DNA of 25,261 nt from Haplomitrium mnioides (Eukaryota > Marchantiophyta > Haplomitriopsida > Calobryales). Numbering within the stretch: position 1 is the stretch's first letter; every line of letters starts with the position of its first letter. A program made the translations under genes and the position numbers. Location of the stretch: positions 1-25,261 of the forward strand of contig JBNGIS010020570.1 of the NCBI GenBank assembly GCA_049999725.1. Direction: 5' to 3'. The notes beneath the pieces were generated by a model. It had not been told where the DNA came from, ran no database searches, and worked only from the letters and a program-made list of their open reading frames with translations. Below are positions 10,560 to 20,946 of this stretch, piece by piece.

Positions 10560-13500
10560 TACCTTCACATACAAATGGCGCATTTATAATCTTTTTTCTT
10601 TTTCTTTTCTACCGCACTGATGTTCATCTATTTTTCTCCAATTTCAACTGTTCGAGTTGCTGTCCGTGTTGCCTAATCCATTTCTTGACCTGATTGGTAC
10701 TTGTGATTCAGAAGACACATGCTATTCCTACACTTGCGTTTCTAGATCCTAAAGAAGCTTTCCTACTTTTAATATAATTAAAAAGTTTTTTAACTAGATC
10801 TTATAAAAGTCTTTTGGTTGAATTTCTAAGAATCTTCCGTCCTTCTATTTGGACAGTGTCCATTGTTTGCCATTTTTGCCATTTTCCTGCTTGCTTTCTT
10901 CCTTTTTCTCGATTTCTTCCTCCTTTGCCTCTCCTTGCATGTGTCTTTTAACTCCCATCCTATACCCTAACATGCTCCATAAGGCTGATTTCCGTTACTG
11001 ATCTTGTTTGGTGTTGCAGCAGTGACCTCTAGCTATCAACCATTCTTCTAGGGGTCAGCCGTCCCGATCTTTGCTCCAACTCTACAACTTCCACAACATA
11101 ATGCCCCAATTGTTGCTCATTAGCGTCTTCACCAGGATCTAACTCCAAATTTTTCATGTGCAACTCGATTTCTCCTGGTCTTCCCTGCGTACGCATCTTC
11201 TCTCATTGACGATGCAATTTCCAAAAACACAAGTGGGAGGGGGCGGCGCCCTTGAAAAAAATCCCTTTTATACTCCCTTAACCCTAGGTCCATTTTGTTT
11301 TTTTCTCCAATTAATTTTGACCATTGATGCAGATCTCGACCGTCGATTTAATGGCAATTTTCCATGAGGCCTTCTAGCTTAGATTATATTACTAATTTAA
11401 ATATAAAATACTAATATCTATATTTCTCCTCTCCTAATCGCTCTTTTGACAAACCGATTTTTACGTACAGACACAAACATACAGACGCACGTAGTAGACA
11501 CACATATACTTACAGAGGAGCTTTTTTTTCCTATCTCATTTCTTTGTCACCTTGCCTTTCTTATGAGCCAATGATGTCGTTGGGACTTCGTGATACCTGT
11601 ACTTGCAGAAAATATATAAAACTATGATGAAAGTAATATTATAAATGTTTTTCCAAACTTGATTCCTCTTTCTTTGATGATGTTCTCTGATGCTCATTGT
11701 CGCCATTCACACTCCACTTGTCTCCATTTTCTTGTTTTGTTTCTCCTTTATGATGTCTCCATGTGTATCTCCAATGTACCTCTTTGGGCCTAACATTGCT
11801 CACCTAGCATATGCACTTTTTTGGGAAAACCTAGAAATGAGACTCGACTTAGTAGATCAAATTGGTCACTTATAAGTGTTGATTTCTACCTTAAAACCAA
11901 TCGATGTATCTCTATAGTGCCCTAGAATCTTAACATGGCCACAACTATGGGTTCTCAAACGTTCACCTTGCGATTCCACTATTGCATGGGAGAGTCCCAT
12001 GTCTCTCTATACGCGGGATTCCTTAAATGGCTCAACCCTCCTAGTCTCCATGAGACTTAGGTTGTTAGCTTTGCTTGTGCCTTTGCGTGAACTCTAACCT
12101 TGTTTGGCCTTGATTCTTAGGTCTAGATACCATTGTCATTCTCCAGTCTCGTGAAATGTCGCTATGTGACAACCCAAGCTTGTCGAGTCGCAGTTCTACT
12201 TCAACACAGGTTTCTCCCACCCATGGAATTGTATGTCCTCTTCCTTTTGCTAGGAAAGGCCCTTCTCCAGGAAAAGTGGGCATGAACCACTCTACTTGAA
12301 TTACAGCAATTCCTTGGTTTTCCAACTTGCCAAAACCTATCTACCATGTTCTCCTATATGCTTTTCATCTTTTTGACCTCAACAAAACTCACCAGAGGTC
12401 AGCCTGGGCAGAGGAGTAATAGGTGATTGCAAGACATGCAATCCAACCTCAAGCAAGACTTCCTCCTCTCCGAACCTGCCTACTTGGTTAACGAAACAAG
12501 ACGTTTCCCAATGATCAAGTTTTCGGGGCCCTCGGTGGCAAGCTCCACGTAAGGTAATACCCCCAATACATCCCCTGTTTATTCAAGCAAAGCCCTTTTA
12601 GAAGCAAGTTCCATAAATTTCTTGTTGAAACGAGTTTGTTGAAACTCATGGCGGTCGCCTATGAATTCTGCAAAAATTCGATTGCTTCCTACCTAGTGAT
12701 ACGGGATTCAACCGTACGGTTACCCCCAAAGTTTATGGCTAGACCACCCACGGCTCCCTATTCATTGCTCGTTTCAACTTGCTTGACCTTGGAGACCCAC
12801 CCTCTTGATCCATTTTTGGAGGAGGTCTCCTTTACTCACCAAAACTCTCTTATCTTCCATCCTTTCCCCTTTGGAATCGACTCTTGCTTGAGGTACTTCC
12901 CTCTCAAAGGGTTTCCTAGCTCCGGAGTCATTGGTTCGGGAGTTCTCGTCAACTAGACCTACAACTCCTTGCTCTCTAGCTACAATGGGAAGACGTTCGT
13001 GCCATCGATGACATGCTTTAGTTGGCTCTCATGTTTTGAATGGTAACCTCAGTTTCTCCAACGGAAACCTTTCTAAGCCCCCGAGAGCACGTTTGCCTCA
13101 ACCATATTTTTGACCTGGCCAACAAAGCCTCTAAGCCACCTCGCAGCCCTACCTCAATGCACACTCTTCCAAAGCTACTAGCAAGTACTTTTGGCGTCCT
13201 TCCCCTTTGACGAGTGGAAGTGGTTCTTTGTTCTACGCTTGTTCGCTTTTCCCATCGAAGGCTTCTATCCCTTGCACTTTCTGCCCTTGGCTTTATCACT
13301 CTTGGTTTTCATAACCATCTGTTCCTTCGAAACACCATCTCCAAACCCAAAGGTAAAATTGAAGATCGTTTCAACAAATCTAATCTCAGCCATGGAAACG
13401 CGCTTGAAAACACACACACAAAGAGAACATAGGAATGGCATTTGGACATGCATGACAAACGACCGGCAGGCATGCAACAACCATGATCATCTTGCTTGCA

Positions 13501-13560
13501 GGCACAGCAACAACCATCTAGTAGGCCTAACACAACCCGCCCAGGTCCAGTTCACGTAAC

Positions 13561-13577
13561 TCAGAGTTATGATACCA
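13561..13577 (-). other. Candidate primer-binding site (initiator Met tRNA type)
   Basis: On the minus strand this reads TGGTATCATAACTCTGA. The first eight bases, TGGTATCA, equal the complement of the 3' end of plant initiator methionine tRNA, the usual plant LTR primer. The match fails after that, where AGAGC would be expected. A minus-strand TG..CA-type LTR could end at 13583-13584, five bases away. If real, it lies more than 7 kb upstream of the gag relic, which would need a very long leader or a separate element. An eight-base match can occur by chance. Confidence 0.25.
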
Positions 13578-13885
13578 AAAGCTGCGACACGTACGTGGTG
13601 TCCACAGTTCATCGGGAAACTGTATTTCCCGGATTCGGGTTCTATCAAACAAGAACCTCAGGTTCCATCAAACATGCAACCCTAGTAGTGCGTGATACTC
13701 CTCGGTTCCACACCTGAGCCGAGAGGGTCGTTTGTCTCTTCTCCTAGTCCGGTCGACACCCTCAGTACTACTAGCACACACTGATTCTAAGGCAACTGTT
13801 CTTTCCATGAATGACCCTTCCTTATATGAATGTTCTTAATCCAAGCATAGTACTGTCCGGTCCATCACACCGAAGGCTGAACTCC

Positions 13886-14266
13886 AGATCTTGTGGTCGA
13901 GTGCACCTTCTCTTCTCTTAGCTCAGGTCAAGCCCTCCAGACACATAGATCCTGTTATCCAGCAGCCCCAGCTCCTCTCAGCCTGGGCTTGTTTAGATCA
14001 ATAGTTCGTTCCTTGCCTTTACTGATCTTGTTATTGAGAGCACCAAGGCTTCACTCAGCCTGGTCTTGCCCTCTTGATTCCCAGATCTCTTATTAGGCCT
14101 TGCGACACCATTATCGAGTGCACCAAGGCTTCTCTTAGCCTGGTCTTGCCCTCCAAATCAATGGATCTAATGTTGGCCACTAAGATCCCACTATCAAGGG
14201 CACCGTGGCTTCTCTCAGCCTGGTCATGCTCTCTTGATCAACGGATCTGACCTTCAAGAAGAAACC
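13886..14266 (+). repeat. Degenerate ~80-bp minisatellite, about five units
   Basis: The core AGCCTGGTCTTGCCCTC recurs in the last units, preceded by GCACCAAGGCTTCTCT and followed by a GATC-containing segment. Core starts are at about 13920, 13980, 14057, 14137 and 14217. The last two intervals are exactly 80 bp; the earlier ones are 77 and 60 bp, with more divergence. Confidence 0.85.
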
Positions 14267-15923
14267 AAACCCCCAACCGAGTTAATGTGATTATCCGCTT
14301 GCTCCCTTGCCCAGATATTAACACATAAGGACAAGACTCCCATCTTGAGTCCTCCACTATTAGGTAGCTTTCCCTCATCCCTCTGGCTAGACTAGTGTCG
14401 TAGTACAGGGGCAAGCATACTGGCCAATATGCGAGGATCCTGGATCGTTCCTACTAGGGATCAGAGCTATAATAGTTGTATTGTCACCTTTTTGTCACTT
14501 TCAGTCACTTAAGGCTGACTGAGACCTGGATCAGCCTTCTACTGATCTGTCCTCTCGCACTCTTCCTCTCTTCTTCAACCCACAACCCAAGGAAAACAAC
14601 TCTCAAACAGTAGTAGATGAAATTTAAACCCTTCCTCTAAGCGGACACTCATTCACTTGCCCCTTCTCAGAACACAAGCAGGGCCCTTCTCGATTTCAAG
14701 TACTCACCTCCATTCCTGCCATCAAAGTTGCTACTACAACTGATTCACAACCAATGTCACTCCTTCATCAGCCTCCTTTCTCCTCATCACTGCTCCTCCA
14801 GTCACTGATAGTAAGCTCTGACTTCAATGCACATCACCATGAATCCATCTACAGGTCTGAATTGTGCTCCAACCAGATTAGAAGCCTCTAGAACTAAGAC
14901 ACACAAAAGCAGATTTCTGTAAGTAATCTTTAAGCTAGAATCTCAGGAGGTCACTACTCCTCATCTTGTTGTCCCTCAGCCAAGAAGTTCAGCAGCCCTC
15001 TCTGAAATCCTGAACACTCACCCACTAGATCTCCACTACTACATGAATAGGATTACTTCTCTCTTACACAAACTCCTAATCCCACATGCAATGTCCAAAG
15101 ATACCCCTCCTTGCAACATCCATGGCTACTGGATCTGAAATCTGCCCAAGAGATTCTAAATCCCTGCTCACTTCCCTGAATACAGAGAAGGCACTTCCTC
15201 TCTGATTACCACACATTCATAACTCTTCCTTTACTCTAACATTGATAATTAAGATGTTCAGTCCTCCTTTCCACAATCTTACATTCCAAGCACAAAGGAC
15301 ATCCCATCCTCCAATTCACATAAAAATAATGCAAATTCCTTTACTTGAGAGATTTACAATTCAGAATTCAGATCCAACAATACTGGAATTCCTGAATTGC
15401 AAAGGTGAGTGGCTGCTCTCCATCAAAATTCTTCCTTTCCTACACATGAGAGCTCCCTCTCTTACAAATGCAAAATTGCACTCTCCACTCACTAAGAAAA
15501 TAACTGCCAAAACAGCAGTTATCCCCTTCCACTGACCTCTATTAACATTCTATATAAGAACATCTAACTATCTTCATCTGAACTATCACTCTACTAATCT
15601 ATTACAACATAATCATAGCTAACAAACCTCTGTCTACTGCTATCAATTATTGTCTACACACTAACCTGTAAATAATTACTTAAAACTAACATGCTAACTA
15701 AATCCTACGCTTATATTGTTCCTAACTAACCCTGTCTGCAAAGGATTCTCTGAACATGCCTTCATCAGCTTCATGTGCAAGCGCTGCCTTCCCTTACCCT
15801 AATCATGGGGTACTCTTCATGTAAGTGCCTTTCTAATCCTTCCCCTTCACTAACTCTTGCTTTTGCTCTGTGTAGGAACGACTCATAGGTTCCCTTTTAG
15901 AAGTAACTTTCGCATGCCTTCAT

Positions 15924-16310
15924 ATAAGAACAAAGAATGGACCCTCTTTGAAGTTAACTCACCGAAGTGCTCGATATAAGAACTACAAAGGCCATAGCTT
16001 CCTTGTAAATAACCGCCTCATCCTCGTCGAATAAGAACAATGCATACTTGAAGCTCCCTTCACTAAGTTACGCAAAAGCTTGATATAAGAACGAACAGGA
16101 AACTCTCTTGCCTCGCACGTTGAACTTTCATCTCTCGAATCTGAACCCGTTTCGAACTTTCAACCTTTGGCCACTTTCGAACTTTCGCCTCCGTCCGATT
16201 CAAACTTTCAAACTGATCTTTCCTTCAGTCCGGATCGGCAATAAGTCGCTATTTCAACCGTTCAGCCATTACTCCCCTTACTCATCCGTTGCAAAGTTTG
16301 ATATAAGAAC
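15924..16310 (+). repeat. ~54-bp repeat carrying TATAAGAAC
   Basis: ATAAGAAC occurs at 15924, 15976, 16031, 16085 and 16303. The first intervals are 52, 55 and 54 bp. The last is 218 bp, close to four units, as if the intervening copies had diverged. In most copies it reads (C/G)ATATAAGAAC, a TATA-box-like string. A further TATATAAGAAC sits at 15551, outside the phase. Between and after the copies, variants of TTCGAACTTTC recur. Confidence 0.7.
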
Positions 16311-16456
16311 AATGACTGCCGTAAATCCTTTTCGAACTTTCGGAGATCTTCCGCAGGTCCCGTTCGAACTTTTAAGATTACCCCTTTCTTCAGTCTGAAT
16401 CGTCAATATATACCCATTTCGGCCTCTTACTCCTTCCCCCGCTTCGGATCCCTCTT

Positions 16457-16566
16457 AAGTGGGGTTCTCCACTTCGGATACCCACATGGAACCAGTTTAA
16501 TCAGTCTCCCCACTTAGGAAGGCTGATCGGAACCAACTTAAGTAGGGTTCCCCACTTAGGAAGGCT
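16457..16566 (+). repeat. Repeated hairpins with a CCCCACTTAGGAAGGCT direct repeat
   Basis: AAGTGG and CCACTT (16457-16474) form a 6-bp stem. TAAGTAGGG and CCCCACTTA (16539-16558) form an 8-of-9 stem with a two-base loop. The 17-base string CCCCACTTAGGAAGGCT occurs at 16508-16524 and 16550-16566, 42 bp apart. Confidence 0.7.
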
Positions 16567-16750
16567 CCCTTCCGCTCCTTTCTACGGATCGGACTCCTCG
16601 CGGACAACAGACTCTTCGCTCTTCGGATTCTTCGTTCTCACTCGAATCGTTGATCACATCACTTGTTCTCATCTGATTCTTCATTTAAGGACGTCCAGCC
16701 TTCAGCATTTGATTTCAAACAGCCCGCATAGCAATCATTCGTTTTCCTCT

Positions 16751-17036
16751 CCATTCAATCCCCAGCAAGAATTCCTCTTCTCTGGCAGCTCGATCGTTCG
16801 TCATCACTTCAACATAGTCTGCAGCCTGCATTTCAGATCAGATAGCCTTCTTAAGCAATCCTTCATTGAATTTGGAAGATCTTCTTCAATCGAGTGTCGC
16901 AGCGGCCCATCTCCCATTGAACGCAATCGCAGCTTCAAGCAATCTCCTCTCCTTCCAATCGCGCAACAAAAATTCCTCTTCCCTGGCAGCTCGATCGTTC
17001 GGCCTCTCTTCAACGTAATCCGCAGCCTTCATTCAG
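16751..17036 (+). repeat. Direct duplication, ~86 bp, offset ~200 bp
   Basis: 16751-16836 and 16951-17036 share the string CTGGCAGCTCGATCGTTCG and the flanking ATTCCTCTTC, CTTCAAC and GCAGCCT elements in the same order, with scattered differences. The offset is 200-201 bp. The sequence between them is only weakly similar. Confidence 0.8.
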
Positions 17037-17967
17037 TTTAATTTCGCAGTAAGAATAGGCAGCATCGCAGATCAATCAATTCCAGCAAGCCCTACGTCGG
17101 ATTCGATTCTTCATTTAAATGTCGCAGCATGGATTTTCTTCACAACACGTTTGCTTCGCAGATCTCTTCTCCATAGCCAAGCGTGTAGCAGTTGGGAATT
17201 CTTCGTCACCGCTGATAGATTTTCTTTCACTTTAGCTTCTTCTTGCTAGGTGATTCGCACAAGCCTCCTTCCTGCAAATCTACTTCTTCACAAGGAGATC
17301 TTCTGCCTCATCGTGCCCTCACTTCATTATCACAAGGCCAGCTCTTTAAATTCGTAAATCGGAACATTCAGAATTTCAGACCTCAGAACTCTTTGGAACA
17401 TCATAACAACGGATCCTTCGAAATATCCTGAATCGTCAGACACATCGGACTCTTCGTAACATCGAAACACCAGAACTTCATCTTACTCATGATTCGCTTC
17501 CCTTCTGAATATCAGCGATCAAATCTCCCTCTTCGATTTTACCGATTCAATCCAACTCCCAGATCCCTTCCGTTCGTCATCACTTTGTTTTCTCGGCCAT
17601 CCTCTTCTTGTTCAAATTTTCTACAGAGCTCAATTTTTCATAGTTGGATCCTTCATCATCGGTTGATTCCTTCGAGGGACCTTCTGAGCATTCATTCGCA
17701 GATCGTAGCCTTTGTTTCTTCGAATTTCCTCCTGCAACAAATTCTTCTTTCTCTTCAGTTCGAGCAACCGTAGCAGCAAGAGGAAATTCTTCCTCATCAT
17801 TTCTTCCGCGCATCCTCCACCATTCGATCCCAGTTCTTCAATTCGCCAAACAGGACACAACACTTCCTCATTCGATCGTTTCCACATGGGAGTCTTCTTC
17901 ACAGGAGCTTGTCAAACCCAAGACCATCCACTCATCCCATAAGTTTTCCTCACTGTTGCTGGAGCAG

Positions 17968-17976
17968 TATATATAG
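17968..17976 (+). promoter_or_regulatory. TATA-box-like element
   Basis: TATATATAG is followed about 30 bases later by CT-rich sequence. It lies about 800 bases upstream of the plus-strand gag relic, where an LTR promoter could be. There is no independent evidence of transcription. Confidence 0.25.
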
Positions 17977-18764
17977 ATCTCACTCTCTCTTCATTTCGAG
18001 AGGCAGCCCCCTAGAGGGGTGTAAGGCCACCCGCTTATCCTCTTCTTCTGCCCCTGGATGGACCTAGTTCAAGGCTTAACCCTTCCCCAGGGCACGCTGT
18101 CCTCCAATTTCAGAGTTACATAGATAGGTTGGTGGGCTTAGCTTGGCCCTCAACAGTAAGTTAGTTTTATTGCATTTTATTTTATTTTACTTTTTAAATT
18201 TTCATTTCTTCCTTACTCCTACACTATACTCCATTGTTATTTCTACATAAATAAAATCAACTCATATCCTATCACTACATTATTTTTACATTTTTACTTT
18301 ACAGAAGACCTCTGAAGTACTTTTATCCTTATCAAACCTGGCACTAGACTTCACTCTCAGAGGATCTTCACATCTCACACAGCCCATAGCATTCGCTTCT
18401 CTTCCTCAAGTCCATGAGGCTGATGTCTTCAATTCCCTCACTTCTCTTCCACAATGCACCAGCTGCTGAAGGACACACCTCCTGATAGTAGCTTCTCTTA
18501 TATCCCTCAACTCACCAATAACATGAACCATGAACCCTTCTTTAGCTCATCACACTGCTGCAATAGAGGGTTTCCTCACTTTTCCCTTCTGAAGCCCAGG
18601 ACCATGTCACCACAACCAGCTTGGGCATTCTGGTTTCGCCGCTAGCTCCTCTCAACCGTGTCTCGTATGAAACCTCAGCTCGCACCCATGGTGGTTGGTG
18701 CGTAGCTCATATAGCATCCTCTAGTGACACTAGCCACAGTATTGGTGCTTCAGGGGCAACATGA

Positions 18765-19575
18765 GTTTTCAGTACACCTGTTCCAGTCAGTGCAGCAGAG
18801 AGTGGAGGGGTTCCAATGTTTAACCTTGTGGTTGAGTTTTTTGAGCTTCTCAGGTAGAATTACCAAGGTGTGCGGACGGACAAGCTAAAAAGTTTTCAGG
18901 AGTTCCAACGCAAGATTGGAGAGAGCTTGAGGCAAGCTTACACAAGATTGAGGAGGCTCATCAATGTCCCGAAGGGAGTGACAGAGGCTCAGGATGTACA
19001 GTTCTGGTGTTCTATCCTTAATAGGGATTTGAAGAGGAGAGTAAGAGATGCCACCCTTCTTAGGAATTCTGATCCCACTCTTGCCATTGTGTTTACATTG
19101 TCAGAGCGTATAAAGCTTAACCTGGTGAATGAGAGAGTGGTCACTGCAGGATTTCAAAAGGAAGCGCCAAAGTTTGCGTCTCCAGCCACATCTACATCGC
19201 AATCTGCACTACAGAAGGGTCAGAAGGTTGGAGGATAGTCAGCTTTGCCATCTTATGCAGGTCAACAGTCAGGTTGTGAGACCTGTGGTGGAGATCATAT
19301 GTAGAGGCTATGTCCAAAGGAAAAGAAGCCATGAGCAACGCGTTTTGGAGATACAGATGCAGCTGGCCAACAACAATGTGACAATTGTGGGGTCATGGAT
19401 CACACCATGGACCGATGTTTTTCGCTTCACCCGGAGCTACGACAAGGAGGAGCTCATACAAGTGCAAGGCAGAGGTGGGCGAGGTGGTCGTGGCAGAGGA
19501 GCATCACCAGCTAGGAGAGTTGGGGTGGGTGCTCCAGCAGTTACTGTGGATCCCAAAGATGTTTGGATTGCATAG
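18765..19575 (+). pseudogene. gag: Gag relic with capsid-like domain and two zinc knuckles
   Basis: After a stop at 18762-18764 the frame reads MFNLVVEFFELL, a TAG at 18855-18857, then QEFQRKIGESLRQAYTRLRR, GVTEAQDVQFWCSIL and LKRRVRDATLL, typical of a plant gypsy gag. Two zinc knuckles follow in the same frame. The first, 19275-19313, is CETC..H....C with only three residues between the second Cys and His, plus a TAG inside. The second, 19377-19418, is canonical C-x2-C-x4-H-x4-C (CDNCGVMDHTMDRC). The next part is in a frame shifted near 19450-19490 and carries an RGG-type tract, QGRGGRGGRGRG, a common RNA-binding feature. The frame ends in TAG at 19573-19575. The N-terminus upstream of 18765 may continue in another frame (QGQHEFSVHLFQSVQQRVEG). 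Confidence 0.82.
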
Positions 19576-20625
19576 TTGGAGCAGCAATTAGCTGCCATGA
19601 CTATAGCACAAGCGAGGCCCAACTCTGGAGGTGAAGCCTCTACTTCATTCGTAGCTAATAGAGATTTAACTGGCATGGGATTCATGTGTGAGACAGCCCA
19701 CATTGATGCATCTGCAACGGTGACCAGAGTGGCAGGCAAGGCTATTGAGCCTAGGGGAGCATCGGTGGAGTTAGATCCTCAAAAGGGGGATGCTCACTGG
19801 CAGGTAAGACTTCCACAGTCATTTGAGTTGATAGATTTGGTAAGGACCACGTCCATGCGTCCAACTCAAGCTTCCATGGAGATGGAGAGATCAGCCAAGG
19901 TGGATGGGAGTGTGTCTTTGGCTATGGAGATAGCTAGGTTAGTGGTCGAGAAACCACTATTTTCAGCTAGAGATGTGTTGACTGGAGGAGTCACACCAGA
20001 TGAAGTGTTTAGGTTGGCCGCCACACTATGTGGAGAGACTCAAGGTGCTACTTCTGGTACGGAAGTGAGACCTATGAGTAGAGCAGTTGATGCAGGTGCA
20101 TCTATATCTAGAGGTGAGACATGGCATGCTACTGCGGCACGGCTGATGGAGTTATCAGCCTGACCAACATTTGAGAGAACAAGATTCAGACCTAGTGTGG
20201 TGTCTATCAACAATCGGAGTGGTATCTTCCAACTTGTTGGTCCTTCAAATGTGGTGTACAGCTCAGCTAGAGTACTTTTGGATACAAGTGCACAATCGCT
20301 GATGTTTGGCAAGTTAGCTGTACAGGGGTTGGGATTGAGGCTCAAAGATGTGGAGATCTGTCCTTTCCCCATTCAGACTTCATTGGGAGGAATTACATGT
20401 GGAGAGATCAAGCTTAGAGTGCAAGCTGATCATCCCATAGATAGCTTGTATGTGAGCGCTCGTGCCATACTTACCAAGGCCGAGTCTTATGATGTTTTGG
20501 TGGGGTGTACGGTGTTGTATCCCATGGGGTTCACTATTGGTTTTTGGGACAAGTCAGTGTCCTATTGGCCTAGATGGCAATCTGGAGAGGCACGATTGAA
20601 CAGGTTGCTTGTCAAATTTAAGTAG
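19576..20625 (+). pseudogene. pol: Protease relic with spacer; altered active site
   Basis: The same frame as the RGG tract runs on through a spacer (LEQQLAAMTIAQARP onward), a TGA at 20161-20163, and then a retropepsin-like domain. That domain includes the block VVYSSARVLLDTSAQSLMFG, then PFPIQTSLGG, ESYDVLVG and YPMGFTIGFW. The active-site position (20281-20289) reads Asp-Thr-Ser-Ala, whereas retropepsins need Asp-Thr/Ser-Gly, so the glycine is lost. The core from 20164 to 20625 is otherwise open for 153 codons. Homology stops at 20625. Confidence 0.78.
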
Positions 20626-20817
20626 ACCGATTGGGGGTCCAATTTCATAGCTTATGGCACTATCAACATTTTTTGGGCTTTTCACCGATTACTTTGACTT
20701 ACTTGAGGGGAATGCACATGCAACCAAAATTTCTTCTGTTGAGGAGGTGTATTCAGAGGTTGCGAGGCCAGCATCATCATTGTCATGTGAGGTGATGTAC
20801 TAAGCGTGATGATGCTT

Positions 20818-20946
20818 TTGGACTCTAGAGTACAAGAACTCCGTGACATGAACCCCAATGTGGGCAACGCTCCACAAGGTTGACCAACCACATTGACTAA
20901 CGCCAATGGTGGGCGGTTAGCATAGTTCTAGTACTCTAGAGTCCAA
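20818..20946. repeat. Near-perfect 23-bp inverted repeat with an 83-nt spacer
   Basis: The left arm at 20818-20840 and right arm at 20924-20946 are complementary at 22 of 23 positions. Both arms contain ACTCTAGAGT and end in TTGGACT/AGTCCAA, the same word found in the palindromic arrays. The right arm runs directly into the first array. Confidence 0.9.

Larger units (their letters stand above)
7321..13560. other. About 6.2 kb without a recognisable gene
   Basis: All open frames here are short, low-complexity (Ser/Pro/Leu-rich on the plus strand) and match no domain I know. The plus strand is visibly pyrimidine-rich over most of the stretch. Within it are a (TTGGC)n run and an (AC)14 microsatellite. 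One slightly longer minus-strand frame (13018-13299, 93 codons, Arg-rich) was considered and left unassigned. The stretch may be untranslated leader of a very large retroelement or nested, decayed elements. Confidence 0.5.
13578..18640. other. About 5 kb of repeat-bearing non-coding DNA, possibly LTR sequence
   Basis: No protein domain is found. The stretch contains an ~80-bp minisatellite (13886-14266), a ~54-bp repeat carrying TATAAGAAC (15924-16310), repeated hairpins (16457-16566), an ~86-bp duplication (16751-17036) and a TATA-like box at 17968. Repeats plus promoter-like signals and an absence of genes fit long LTR or leader sequence, but no second copy is present to confirm an LTR. Open frames of 94-110 codons here are Ser/Pro/Phe-rich and look like chance. 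Confidence 0.45.
18765..20625 (+). mobile_element. Second gypsy-like relic: gag and protease only
   Basis: Plus-strand gag, two zinc knuckles, a Gly/Arg tract, a spacer and a retropepsin-like domain are read in order over 1.9 kb, broken by stops and at least one frameshift. No RT, RNase H or integrase follows; after 20625 the sequence changes to non-coding DNA and then a palindromic repeat array. It is clearly a different family from the minus-strand element: both its gag and its protease differ. It is either 3'-truncated or a decayed gag-pro derivative. Confidence 0.85.

Noticed and set aside
13018-13299. 93-codon Arg-rich minus-strand frame just downstream of the primer-site candidate
   Set aside because: The position would suit a retroelement ORF, but no motif is recognised and the frame is short.
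14456-14467. AGGGATCAGAGC as a plus-strand primer-binding site
   Set aside because: It matches the initiator tRNA complement at 10 of 12 positions but no CA-ending LTR precedes it, and it is 4 kb from the plus-strand gag.
13583-16901. TGCGACAC...GTGTCGCA ends as a 3.3-kb LTR
   Set aside because: The GTCGCAG string recurs in this stretch (also near 17121), so the 8-bp match of ends is likely chance, and no second copy is available.
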